Positions 18,386 to 27,065 of a DNA stretch of 36,926 nt are shown piece by piece. Position 1 is the first letter of the stretch. Each line of letters starts with the position of its first letter. Both the position numbers and the translations under genes were made by a program. A model generated the notes under the pieces. The model worked only from the letters and a program-made list of their open reading frames with translations, did no database searches and had not been told where the DNA came from. The DNA is from Chryseobacterium gleum (GTDB taxonomy: Bacteria; Bacteroidota; Bacteroidia; Flavobacteriales_D; Crocinitomicaceae), in contig CAMCQL010000002.1 in the NCBI GenBank assembly GCA_945877005.1, positions 1 through 36,926 of the forward strand, given 5' to 3'.

Positions 18386-18456
18386 AGCATAAGGAAGATT
18401 AAATAAATACATTTTATATGAAAATACGTATTATGGATTCAAAATAATATTGAATT

Positions 18457-18464
18457 TATATTTG
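18457..18464 (+). promoter_or_regulatory. Promoter -7 box of the membrane-protein paralogue cluster
   Basis: TATATTTG at 18457-18464 is an exact TAnnTTTG match. Transcription would start near 18470, about 54 bases before the first gene. An inverted repeat ATTCAA-N7-TTGAAT (18437-18455) lies immediately upstream, where a regulator could bind. Confidence 0.5.
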
Positions 18465-18523
18465 TGATATGAATTACGTTCAAAAAAATAAATAACTATC
18501 ATTGCATCTCTAACATCAATCAT

Positions 18524-19810
18524 TTGGAATTTATTCTATTTTTTGCTGTATTTCTATTTCTATTAATTAGTTTTAATAAATGGAATTTACTGAAATTTGA
18601 AGAAATTTCACCGCTAACTTTACAACTTATCTTTCTCATAAAATTAGGCATTGTATTTTTCGGTATCTATTTTTTTAGTAATTACAAAGGTTATGGTGAA
18701 AGCTCAGACATCTACTCATTTTTTAATGCAGCAATAAAAACGTCAAAAACAATTTCAATCATCGATCAATTAAAAATTATTTGTCATATCAGTCCATCAA
18801 ATGCAGCAATCAGCTATTTAGATCATTTAACCTATTGGAGAAAAGATTTTGACTACGGATTACCCAATGACAATCAAACAATGATTAAATTCAGTCTTTT
18901 TCTATCCGTAATTGGAATCAACAACTACCCTACACATGCACTAATTTCAACTTATCTTGGTTACTTTGGTATACTTATGGTTTTTAAGTCGCTTTATAAT
19001 TCTTCAAAAAAAACTTTATTTAACCTTCTATTCATCACATTATCACCAACTTTATTGTTTTTTAGTTCAGGGATTTATAAAGAAAGCCTTCTAATTCTTT
19101 ACATCGGAGTTTTAGTAAAAATAGTAACATCAAATTTGAAGTTTACATACCTCATTGCATTCTTATTTGTATATTACCTATTTCCAATTAAACCTTATTT
19201 TTTTATAATAATTACTCCTTCAATTCTTGTTTTACTGTTCTCAAAATATTTCAACTTAAGAAAACCATTTTTAATTCAATGTATTGTGTATTTAGGTTTA
19301 TTTTTCACCTTCACCATTTATTCTAGCATTCAAGAAAAAAAAATAGCTAAAGATGATGTCAAGTATGGAAAAATATTTGATCCTATAAAAATGATGACCT
19401 ATAAACAAGATGATTTTTTAGATGACGGGCTAGAAAAAAGTTCGAAAATGAACAAAACACTAATGGTTTTAGAAAAAAACAACACAAACATTTACAAAGC
19501 AATACCTATAGGACTTTTCAGCGGGTGGTTGCACCCTTCCATTTTTAATGTTTTAAAAAAAACATTTCTCCCTTTTGCTGTTGAGTACACGATCATCTTC
19601 TCCTTGATACTCATATTTGTTATACAAACTGTTCAAAAAAAAATAATCTTTAATTCAGAAACTGCTTTTGTTTTAACCATTTGTATTGTTTACAGTACCT
19701 TTATTGGAATTACCTCTCCAATAATTGGGAACCTAATTCGTTTTAAAACACCAATAATGCCTTTTTTCTATTATTTAATTAGTCTTATCCAGTTTAAAAG
19801 ATCTTTGTAA
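18524..19810 (+). CDS. Polytopic membrane protein, first of three tandem paralogues (function unknown)
   Basis: I do not recognise a characterised family. The 428-residue protein has about ten hydrophobic helices. It shares spaced motifs with the next two genes: Asp62 in the first large loop (SDIYSFF), NDNQT at 115-119, SSGIYKES at 181-188, KPY at 223-225, WLHPS near 335-339, a membrane-border Glu354 and GNLIRFK at 402-408. An acidic residue in the first external loop is typical of GT-C fold glycosyltransferases, so a sugar-transfer or polymerase role is conceivable but unproven. The only fitting start is TTG at 18524; no in-frame ATG exists between the upstream stop (18470) and it. It overlaps the next gene by one base (TAATG). 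Confidence 0.75.
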   Translation: MEFILFFAVFLFLLISFNKWNLLKFEEISPLTLQLIFLIKLGIVFFGIYFFSNYKGYGESSDIYSFFNAAIKTSKTISIIDQLKIICHISPSNAAISYLDHLTYWRKDFDYGLPNDNQTMIKFSLFLSVIGINNYPTHALISTYLGYFGILMVFKSLYNSSKKTLFNLLFITLSPTLLFFSSGIYKESLLILYIGVLVKIVTSNLKFTYLIAFLFVYYLFPIKPYFFIIITPSILVLLFSKYFNLRKPFLIQCIVYLGLFFTFTIYSSIQEKKIAKDDVKYGKIFDPIKMMTYKQDDFLDDGLEKSSKMNKTLMVLEKNNTNIYKAIPIGLFSGWLHPSIFNVLKKTFLPFAVEYTIIFSLILIFVIQTVQKKIIFNSETAFVLTICIVYSTFIGITSPIIGNLIRFKTPIMPFFYYLISLIQFKRSL

Positions 19811-21183
19811 TGTTGGCCACATTTATTTTTTTTCTTTTCACTTTATTCTTCATTTATAAATCAAAATTCTTTGAAGTTTCTCCAATTTCTAAACAGCTGA
19901 TTGTAGTTGCTTACTTAATCAAACTGTTCTTTGCAGCTTTACTTTATTCATTGTACACCTTTTATTATAAAGACCTTAGCAAAAATGATATCTATAAATA
20001 TTATACAGATTCGAAAGTACTCGTTGATTTATTTTACCATTCACCGAAAGATTTTTTTTCTTTTTTAAACGGAAATGGATTAAGAGAATTAAAATTAATT
20101 TATTGGGAGAAAACAAATAGTTATGGTTTTTTTAATGACAATAAAACATTAATATTATTTCAGACATTTCTTGGGATTGTCACATTTAAATCCATTGGTG
20201 TAAACTTTGTTGTATTTACATTCATTTCATTTTCAAGTATATTCGCCTTGATTAAGTGTTTTGAACACTTTCAACTCAAACTATCAAAACTTACTTTCTT
20301 TTTGTTTTTTTTCTTTCCGAGTGTATTATTATGGAGTTCCGGCCCAACAAAAGAGTCTTTGATCCTAAGTAGCATCAATATAATTGTTTATCAATTAGTC
20401 AAATACAATTCATCAAAAAAAATAGTAAATCTTTTTTTAGGTATATTTTTCCTGTTTTGTTTACTTATTTCCAAAAACTACATGTTTGGCTTGTTTGTGA
20501 TTGCTGCTGGTGTCTACATTTTATGGATCTTGTTCCCCAAGATCCCACTTTCTTTTACCGGTTTTTTATATACGATAATTTTACTATTTAGCATTTTTAT
20601 CATTGACCTTGTGCATCCAGCACTGAAAGGAATTGATTTTGAGAAAAAAAAGAATGAACAAAGAAGTGTCTCTGAACAAAAAAAATTAAGCGGTGCCTAT
20701 CAACTTCAAGTTTCAGGTAAAACTTACAATTTACTAAATACTCTCAGCTTCAAGCAAAGAGATAACCTAATCGAGAGTCACGAAGAAAATGCGAATAGTA
20801 TTATTGCTATCAATAAAATAAATGGATCATTTTTAAACTTTTTAATCGCTTTTCCTATTGCAATTTGGAACGTTCTATTTTTTCCAAGTTGTCCTTCTGT
20901 TTTTATTGGATTTAAAGCAATCTATTATTTAGAAAATACCTTTTTATTAATGCTTCTATTCTATTCAGTATACAACTACAATAGAAGCAATCATCCTAAT
21001 CTAAAAAAAATGACGATATTTCTCTTTCTCTTTTCATTTTTGGTATTCGCTTTTCAAGGTATGATTACACCCGTACTTGGTAATTTATACCGATACAAAA
21101 GTGTTGTTATTCCCGTTTTATGCTTTGCATTAATTCTTTCGTCTAACGCTAAGCTATTTTTCTCTAAAACTAAAGACACATAA
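19810..21183 (+). CDS. Polytopic membrane protein, second of three tandem paralogues (function unknown)
   Basis: This 457-residue protein has the same plan as its two neighbours. It has an N-terminal helix followed by SPISKQLI and Asp60 in NDIYKYYTDSK. NDNKT lies at 109-113, SVLLWSSGPTKES ends at 183, SKNY occupies the KPY position near 221-224, FFPSCPS is near 357-363, Glu375 lies in YYLENT and GNLYRYK is at 424-430. It carries a longer polar loop (about 270-335) than the first paralogue. Identity to the neighbours is low outside the motifs, which suggests old duplication. The start codon overlaps the preceding stop, so translation is probably coupled. The function is unknown. Confidence 0.75.
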   Translation: MLATFIFFLFTLFFIYKSKFFEVSPISKQLIVVAYLIKLFFAALLYSLYTFYYKDLSKNDIYKYYTDSKVLVDLFYHSPKDFFSFLNGNGLRELKLIYWEKTNSYGFFNDNKTLILFQTFLGIVTFKSIGVNFVVFTFISFSSIFALIKCFEHFQLKLSKLTFFLFFFFPSVLLWSSGPTKESLILSSINIIVYQLVKYNSSKKIVNLFLGIFFLFCLLISKNYMFGLFVIAAGVYILWILFPKIPLSFTGFLYTIILLFSIFIIDLVHPALKGIDFEKKKNEQRSVSEQKKLSGAYQLQVSGKTYNLLNTLSFKQRDNLIESHEENANSIIAINKINGSFLNFLIAFPIAIWNVLFFPSCPSVFIGFKAIYYLENTFLLMLLFYSVYNYNRSNHPNLKKMTIFLFLFSFLVFAFQGMITPVLGNLYRYKSVVIPVLCFALILSSNAKLFFSKTKDT

Positions 21184-21193
21184 ATAGAGATGC

Positions 21194-21201
21194 TATATTT
21201 G
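21194..21201 (+). promoter_or_regulatory. Promoter -7 box before the third paralogue
   Basis: TATATTTG at 21194-21201 exactly matches TAnnTTTG within the 35-base gap between the second and third paralogues. Transcription would start near 21207, about 12 bases before the ATG at 21219. No clear -33 TTG is visible. Confidence 0.45.
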
Positions 21202-21218
21202 TATAAATTAGTTTTGAA

Positions 21219-22532
21219 ATGATCAATACATTCCTCTATTTATTCTATTTATTACTGATTTTTATAGCATTTAAAAAAGTTTCTTTCTTTAAAAATTCAC
21301 CGCTTTCAATTTATCTGATTGTATTATTCTTCAGTCTAAAAATAGTGTCTTCTTTTGTCATGTATGCTATTTATAGTTACTACTACACCGACAGAGGAAC
21401 AGCAGATATCTTTAAATATTACGACGACGCGAATATTTTGTTCAATCAATTATTTCTTAAAAGTCCAATCGAATACATCAAGTTAACACTCGGACTACAG
21501 CAAGAATCTTCATTGATTTATAATGCATTGCAACAAACAAATTTTTGGTACAAACCAAGAGAATTTAACATCTACAATGACAATAGAACAATCATTCGTT
21601 TAAATATGTTTATTCGAATTTTTTCAAATAATTTTTACCATATCCACTCCCTCTTGATCATTTTCATCTCTTTCATTGGACTAGTTAGCATCCATAAAAC
21701 CTTTCTGTTTTTTTCAAAACAATCATCAACACTCATTGCTTGTTCAATTTTTCTTATTCCATCGGTAATATTCTGGAGCTCAGCGAATCTAAAAGAAGGA
21801 ATATTGATTGGGGCGTTAGGAGTATTCCTATGGATGTACACTCAATTACTCTATTTAAATCTCTCAATTAAAAGAAAAATCATTATTGTACTCGCGCTAA
21901 TAATAAGTAGTCTTATTCTAGCAGTTATTAAACCCTACATATTAATAGTTTCTATCCCTTCACTAATAGCTTGGACAATCGCTAAAATCATCAAAACTAA
22001 AAAAACATTACTTACTTTTATTTTAACCCATTTAATTGTTATCATCAGCGGATTGATCATCCATAAAATTATCCCTTCGATAAATATTGTTCAAAATATA
22101 ACCTTTAAAAACAATGACTTTATTAATGTTTCAAATGACACTAAAGCAGGTAGTTCGTTTACGATCAACAAACTTGATGGTAGTGTAACTACTATTATTA
22201 ATAATCTATTACCCGCATTCATCAATAACTTTATCAGACCTTTTCCTTCGGAATGCAATTCAATGCTTGTAACTTTAGCTTGTATTGAAAACTACTTGAT
22301 TGTACTACTTATCATCTTCTCTATATATTGTTTTATAAGATATAAAAAAACACTTCTTCCCATACAGTGCTATTCATTTTTCATGACTCTATTATTAGGA
22401 TTAATAATTGGTTTAATCGTGCCAGTATTTGGGGCAAGTGTTCGGTATAAAATTCCTTACCTTCCCTTTTTAATCCCATCACTACTAATGATTTTTTTTA
22501 AAACAAATCAAAAGAATTTATGCGAAAAATAG
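21219..22532 (+). CDS. Polytopic membrane protein, third of three tandem paralogues (function unknown)
   Basis: This is a 437-residue member of the same unrecognised family. It has Asp63 in TADIFKYYDDA, NDNRT at 120-124, SVIFWSSANLKEG ending at 194 (Ala replaces the Gly of the first two copies and Gly replaces the final Ser), IKPY at 237-240, RPFPSECNS in the last third, a Glu in ACIENY, and GASVRYK in place of GNxxRYK. About ten to twelve hydrophobic helices are visible. An independent promoter box precedes it. Its last 13 bases overlap the start of the lipoprotein gene, linking that gene to the cluster. A membrane glycosyltransferase or polymerase role is only inferred. Confidence 0.75.
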   Translation: MINTFLYLFYLLLIFIAFKKVSFFKNSPLSIYLIVLFFSLKIVSSFVMYAIYSYYYTDRGTADIFKYYDDANILFNQLFLKSPIEYIKLTLGLQQESSLIYNALQQTNFWYKPREFNIYNDNRTIIRLNMFIRIFSNNFYHIHSLLIIFISFIGLVSIHKTFLFFSKQSSTLIACSIFLIPSVIFWSSANLKEGILIGALGVFLWMYTQLLYLNLSIKRKIIIVLALIISSLILAVIKPYILIVSIPSLIAWTIAKIIKTKKTLLTFILTHLIVIISGLIIHKIIPSINIVQNITFKNNDFINVSNDTKAGSSFTINKLDGSVTTIINNLLPAFINNFIRPFPSECNSMLVTLACIENYLIVLLIIFSIYCFIRYKKTLLPIQCYSFFMTLLLGLIIGLIVPVFGASVRYKIPYLPFLIPSLLMIFFKTNQKNLCEK

Positions 22533-23857
22533 CCGCCGCAATTTCACTAATTTTCATCTGTTTATCATGTATGAAAGGAAAAAAAGTAGATGTAATTTTC
22601 CATAATGCCTCAATTAATTTACTCGATGAAAATCAGACAGTCCATCAGGCGATGGCAGTTAAAAATGGAAAAATAATTGAAACAGGCCCTGAACGTCAAA
22701 TACTGAATAAGTATTCTTCCAATGAAACAGTTGACTTACAGCAACATAAAGTATATCCAAGTTTTATATGTTCGTATGTACCGTTAGAACAATTAATGAT
22801 TCAAATGGAATCTACAGATCTAAAAACAGCTCAATCCGAAAATGCGATTTTAACTCTAATTGAAAAGCACTTTTCCATTTTCCCCAAACCAACTTCTTTC
22901 ATTTCACTCAATTTTCCATTAAAATTTCTAAATGGTAACTTAAAAATAGTTCAACTACTCAACGAAAAATACAAGGATAAAATCATCGTTTTTTATTCAA
23001 AAAATATAAATAAAGTTTTATACAAATTAAAAAAAGGAAGCTTTAAAGAGGTGGAAGTATCAGAAAATGAAGCCTACAATTGGATAACTAAAATAATTCA
23101 ACTTAATTCAGGCAAAAAACAACAAATTATCGATCAAATACTTACATCCTATCTAGAAAATGGATATACAACTTTAGACATTCCAATTAATCACTATGAA
23201 GACTTGAAAATAATTGAGAAAACCTCAAAAGAAAAAAAACTAACGACTCATTTTTACTTAACGGAAGAATTATTTCGGAAAAATATAAACGTAAAATCGA
23301 ATAAATATAATGGCTTAATCATCGACACACTTATTGATTTGTCACAGCAAATTTCATATGCGAAAAAGCATCAATTACAGATTGTATTTCCTTCAAATAT
23401 AAAAGATGAAAATATAAAACTAATCCAACAACATTTATCTGATTATACCAAAGACCATCGATGGAAAATCATCATCAATAAGACACCATCTGCTAATGAA
23501 CTCTCATTTTATACCAATAATAATTTTTCACTTATATTTCATTCAAATTTAGAGTATAAACTACAAAACGATTTCACTTACTTTTCCATTAGAAACAATA
23601 GTTCAAACCCTACTAGCTTCTTTAAATTAATCGATGATCAGAAAATAATTGACTTCGATATCGTTAACACCGCTTTATACAGCCAAACAAAATGGGCTTC
23701 TTATCAAAATTTTGAAGAATTAAATTTAGGAACACTTGAGAAAAATAAATGGGCTACTTTCATTGTATTGAATTCAAAACTCCGAGATAACAACAACTCT
23801 TCAGTTTTTCCATTACAAATATATTCGAAGGGGAAAAACATATATAAAGCTTACTAA
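22520..23857 (+). CDS. Lipoprotein resembling a degenerate amidohydrolase (YtcJ/amidohydrolase 3 type), probably inactive
   Basis: This is a 445-residue protein. Residues 1-17 form a lipoprotein signal with Cys17 (ICLSC). Residues 23-80 align with the amidohydrolase N-terminal beta domain (VDVIFHNASINLLDENQTV, QAMAVKNGKIIETGP). The metal-binding stretch, normally PGFIDAHVH, reads PSFICSYVP at 80-88, so both histidines are lost. No later HAxGD-type motif is seen, and the protein is shorter than active YtcJ proteins, which are usually above 500 residues. The closing LGTLEKNKWATFIVLN (404-418) corresponds to the family's GxLxxGKxADxxVL segment. I infer a non-catalytic periplasmic lipoprotein. 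It overlaps the third membrane paralogue by 13 bases. Confidence 0.72.
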   Translation: MRKIAAAISLIFICLSCMKGKKVDVIFHNASINLLDENQTVHQAMAVKNGKIIETGPERQILNKYSSNETVDLQQHKVYPSFICSYVPLEQLMIQMESTDLKTAQSENAILTLIEKHFSIFPKPTSFISLNFPLKFLNGNLKIVQLLNEKYKDKIIVFYSKNINKVLYKLKKGSFKEVEVSENEAYNWITKIIQLNSGKKQQIIDQILTSYLENGYTTLDIPINHYEDLKIIEKTSKEKKLTTHFYLTEELFRKNINVKSNKYNGLIIDTLIDLSQQISYAKKHQLQIVFPSNIKDENIKLIQQHLSDYTKDHRWKIIINKTPSANELSFYTNNNFSLIFHSNLEYKLQNDFTYFSIRNNSSNPTSFFKLIDDQKIIDFDIVNTALYSQTKWASYQNFEELNLGTLEKNKWATFIVLNSKLRDNNNSSVFPLQIYSKGKNIYKAY

Positions 23858-23929
23858 TCATCAACTTAAAGATGTTTTTACTATATTTATATAAGTGAGC
23901 CTTACAACTTAATTATTCACATAATTCGT

Positions 23930-25693
23930 ATGACTATGAAACGATTGTTTGATATACCCTTGTACCAATTTGAAAAATACCCAAATAATGGAATGTTTGT
24001 TTCAAAAATAAATGGAACTTGGACACCAATTTCCACTAGCGATTTTATAGATCTTACCTACAAAGTTTCCAAAGCATTGATTGATCTTTCCATTCAAGCG
24101 GGAGATAAAATTGGAATAATTTCAACTAATAGATTAGAGTGGAATATTATCGATATTGCATGTCTTCAGATTGGAGCAATTGTAGTTCCACTCTACCCCA
24201 CTATTTCAGAGAACGACTATAAATACATCTTTAAAGACGCTGGTATAAAATTATGTTTTGTTGGGTCAATTGATTTATATAACAAAATAACAAACATTCA
24301 ACATGAACTAACTGAGCTGAAAAATATTTACTGTTTTGAAAAACAACCAACAGTAAATTATTGGAAAGATCTCCTGATTTTAGATTCAACAGCACAAAAT
24401 AGTGATGTAGAAAATCGAAAAAACAATATTCAATCAGAAGAACTTGCAACAATAATTTACACTTCAGGTACAACAGGGAACCCAAAAGGTGTTATGCTTT
24501 CTCACGCAAACATTTTAAGCAATGTTGCAGGTTGTATTGAAAGGATGCCCGCTGATGAACACTCTAAAGTGTTGACTTTTCTACCAGTTTGTCATGTATA
24601 TGAAAGAATGCTGCATTACCTCTACATGTATATGGGCTGTTCGATACATTTTGCTGAATCAATGGACACGATTGGGGAAAACATAAAAGAAGTACAACCT
24701 GATATGTTTACCGCGGTACCAAGACTAATTGAAAAAGTGTACGAGAAAATTATACGCAAAGGAGAAGAACTTTCAGGATTAAAAAAAGGATTGTTTTTTT
24801 GGGCTGTTCGACTTGCAGAAAAATATGATACATCTGGAACCTCTATTTGGTATCAAATTCAGCTTAAAATTGCTCGAAAATTAATTTTCTCTAAATGGCA
24901 AGAAGCCTTGGGCGGAAATGTAAAAGCTATTGCTTCAGGAAGTGCTGCTTTACAACCACGATTAGCACGAATATTTTTAGCCGCTGGAATCAATGTATTA
25001 GAAGGTTATGGATTAACTGAAACCTCACCAGTTGTATCAGTTAATTGTTTAAAAAATGGAATCAAAATTGGTACTGTAGGAACAACCATTGAGAAAGTAG
25101 ATGTAAAAATTGCTGCGGATGGAGAAATCTTAGTAAAAGGCCCCAATGTAATGATGGGTTACTACAATAATGAAAAAGCAACAAAGGAAGTCATCGATTC
25201 TGAAGGATACTTTCACACAGGTGATATAGGAGAAATTGTAGAAGGGAAATTTTTAAAAATTACAGACCGTAAAAAAGAGATTTTCAAAACTTCTGGTGGT
25301 AAATATATTGTACCACAAGTAATGGAAAATAAATTTAAAGAATCAAGATTTATCGAACAAATTATTGTTGTTGGTGAAAATGAAAAATATCCAGCTGCAT
25401 TAATTGTTCCAAATTTTGTTTACATTCGTGAATGGTTGCAGCTTCATTCAATTTCAGAAACGGGAGTAACAAACGAAGAATTAATCACAAAAAAAGAAAT
25501 TATTGAACGCATTGAAAAAGAAATAACACTATACAATCATCAATTTGGACATTGGGAACAACTTAAAAAATTCAAATTACTATCAGAAGAATTTTCTGTC
25601 GAAAATGGTGAACTTACTCCAACATTAAAGTTGAAAAGAAAAATAATCCTAGAAAAAAACAAACATTTACTCAAAGAAATATTTAACGATTGA
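23930..25693 (+). CDS. Long-chain fatty acid-CoA ligase (AMP-forming)
   Basis: This is a 587-residue acyl-adenylate synthetase that activates fatty acids with ATP and CoA. It has the phosphate-binding motif YTSGTTGNPKG at 177-187, GYGLTETSPV in the middle, YFHTGDIGEI, and the hinge and C-terminal lysine region TDRKKEIFKTSGGKYI. The C-terminal end lacks extra domains. It is cytosolic or peripheral to the inner membrane. ATG codons at 23930 and 23936 are both possible starts. A near-match promoter box, TATATTTA (23882-23889), lies upstream. A hairpin with a T-run at 25685-25730 follows its stop codon. Confidence 0.93.
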   Translation: MTMKRLFDIPLYQFEKYPNNGMFVSKINGTWTPISTSDFIDLTYKVSKALIDLSIQAGDKIGIISTNRLEWNIIDIACLQIGAIVVPLYPTISENDYKYIFKDAGIKLCFVGSIDLYNKITNIQHELTELKNIYCFEKQPTVNYWKDLLILDSTAQNSDVENRKNNIQSEELATIIYTSGTTGNPKGVMLSHANILSNVAGCIERMPADEHSKVLTFLPVCHVYERMLHYLYMYMGCSIHFAESMDTIGENIKEVQPDMFTAVPRLIEKVYEKIIRKGEELSGLKKGLFFWAVRLAEKYDTSGTSIWYQIQLKIARKLIFSKWQEALGGNVKAIASGSAALQPRLARIFLAAGINVLEGYGLTETSPVVSVNCLKNGIKIGTVGTTIEKVDVKIAADGEILVKGPNVMMGYYNNEKATKEVIDSEGYFHTGDIGEIVEGKFLKITDRKKEIFKTSGGKYIVPQVMENKFKESRFIEQIIVVGENEKYPAALIVPNFVYIREWLQLHSISETGVTNEELITKKEIIERIEKEITLYNHQFGHWEQLKKFKLLSEEFSVENGELTPTLKLKRKIILEKNKHLLKEIFND

Positions 25694-25730
25694 TTGAATT
25701 AACAGCAAAAAAGTTATCATCGTTTTTTTT
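25685..25730 (+). terminator. Possible terminator after the acyl-CoA ligase gene
   Basis: AACGAT(T)GAT at 25685-25694 can pair with ATCATCGTT at 25716-25724, with one bulged T. The stem is followed at once by a run of eight T bases (25723-25730). The left arm overlaps the stop codon and the loop is long (21 bases), so it is a moderate candidate. rsmG starts only 27 bases later. Confidence 0.4.
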
Positions 25731-25757
25731 GGAAAAACAGAACTATCAAAGAGCAAT

Positions 25758-26390
25758 ATGAATACAACGCCTGAAATAATTTACCACTATTTTAATCAAC
25801 TTACAGAAAATCAAAAAAATCAAATTGAAAAATTATTGAAGGTATATACCTATTGGAATGCTCAAATAAATGTTATTTCTAGAAAAGATTTAGATGCGTT
25901 TTATGAACGACATGTACTTCATTCATTAGCAATTGCAAAAATTATAACCTTTGCTCCAACTACAAATATTCTCGATATTGGAACCGGTGGAGGATTTCCT
26001 GGTATACCTCTCGCTATTTTATTTCCAGAATGTAATTTCACATTAGTCGATTCTATCGGGAAAAAAGTTAAAGTCGTTCAAGAAGTGGCATCAGAACTTG
26101 GAATTAATAATGTTACAGCCATCAAATCACGTGCTGAAGATATTCACGAAAAATTTGATTTCATAGTTAGTCGTGCAGTTACAGAAATGCCAAAATTCCT
26201 AACATGGACAAAAGACAAATTTAGCACTAAGCAAAAAAACGAGTTAAAAAATGGTATTTTATACCTAAAAGGAGGAGACTTAACAGAAGAAATGAAAGGT
26301 ATAAAAAAAGAAATCAACTACTTCGAACTTAAAAATATATTTAAGGAGGAGTTCTTCGACACTAAAAAAATTGTCTATTTAAAAAATTAA
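25758..26390 (+). CDS. rsmG: 16S rRNA (guanine(527)-N(7))-methyltransferase
   Basis: This is a 210-residue RsmG (GidB) protein that methylates G527 of 16S rRNA using S-adenosylmethionine. Visible motifs are YWNAQINVISRKD near 32-44, the family-typical FYERHVLHSL at 48-57, the SAM-binding loop ILDIGTGGGFPGIPLAI at 71-87, the acidic LVDSIGKK after the second strand, and DFIVSRAVTEM at 134-144. The length equals the family norm. It ends directly against the stop codon of a convergent gene with no base between them. Confidence 0.96.
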   Translation: MNTTPEIIYHYFNQLTENQKNQIEKLLKVYTYWNAQINVISRKDLDAFYERHVLHSLAIAKIITFAPTTNILDIGTGGGFPGIPLAILFPECNFTLVDSIGKKVKVVQEVASELGINNVTAIKSRAEDIHEKFDFIVSRAVTEMPKFLTWTKDKFSTKQKNELKNGILYLKGGDLTEEMKGIKKEINYFELKNIFKEEFFDTKKIVYLKN

Positions 26391-26927
26391 TTAGAGTTTG
26401 TATTTTTTTAAAAAAGCAGTCCAATCCCAGATGAAGTTTTGCATAATATCATCCATTCTTTTTAAGAAAAGTGGATTAGGAGCTTGAATTTTTTTATAAT
26501 AATCAGTTTGAAATTCGTTCAAGTTATATTTATAAAATAATGCTTTTGACATCCCATACAATACATTCTTAGAAGGTTTGTTGACACGAGATATGAACGA
26601 AATATAATCTTTCACTAATCCATCAAAATCGGTATCAGAAACCCCAAACAACGGGGCTACTTTTGCCACTATTAACTTCTTAATATTCTCATAATGTTCT
26701 GTTTCAAATGTAGATTGTAAAACCACAATATTACCTACAAAAACAATCATAATGAATTCACCACTATCATCTTCATCAATACCAGGAGTCAATTCAAAAG
26801 CTGGATCAACATTAATTAACGATGCAACATCCTTGAAACTTTTATCAATAACATCAAGCAAACCATTCACAAAAATGTTTGCAATTTGATTTTCATTTAA
26901 TCTTCGTTTCAAAAAAGATCCTAACAT
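26391..26927 (-). CDS. Hypothetical protein of 178 residues
   Basis: I do not recognise this family. It is soluble, has no signal peptide and is mixed alpha/beta. It begins with a helix-rich segment (LGSFLKRRLNENQIANIFVNGLL), followed by an acidic strand region (DEDDSGEFIMIVFVGN). The C-terminal half is helical and aromatic (ALFYKYNLNEFQTDYYKK, NFIWDWTAFLKKYKL). Base composition and codon use match its neighbours, and an exact TAnnTTTG box lies upstream, so it is likely a real gene. Its stop codon abuts the stop of rsmG. Confidence 0.7.
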   Translation of the reverse strand: MLGSFLKRRLNENQIANIFVNGLLDVIDKSFKDVASLINVDPAFELTPGIDEDDSGEFIMIVFVGNIVVLQSTFETEHYENIKKLIVAKVAPLFGVSDTDFDGLVKDYISFISRVNKPSKNVLYGMSKALFYKYNLNEFQTDYYKKIQAPNPLFLKRMDDIMQNFIWDWTAFLKKYKL

Positions 26928-26958
26928 AGATTAATTATTTGTCTTTTAATTAATTTAA

Positions 26959-26966
26959 CAAATTTA
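26959..26966 (-). promoter_or_regulatory. Promoter -7 box of the 178-residue hypothetical gene
   Basis: On the minus strand the sequence is TAAATTTG, an exact TAnnTTTG match. It lies 32 bases upstream of the ATG at 26927, giving a leader of about 25 bases. Confidence 0.45.
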
Positions 26967-27065
26967 GCGTATATATCTAAAAACATGAGCGAACCAATAA
27001 ATGATTAATCAACAAGTTATTAACATTATTGGTGAATTATTTTAATTTGATTGTATCTTAGCATA

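Noticed and set aside
18359..18412. N-terminal extension of purL by 18 codons
   Set aside because: The extra residues are hydrophobic, are not part of PurL, and would cover the exact TAnnTTTG box at 18378-18385.
26378..26412. A/T-only inverted repeat at the rsmG/hypothetical junction as a terminator
   Set aside because: There are no G-C pairs in the stem; such repeats are expected by chance at this base composition.
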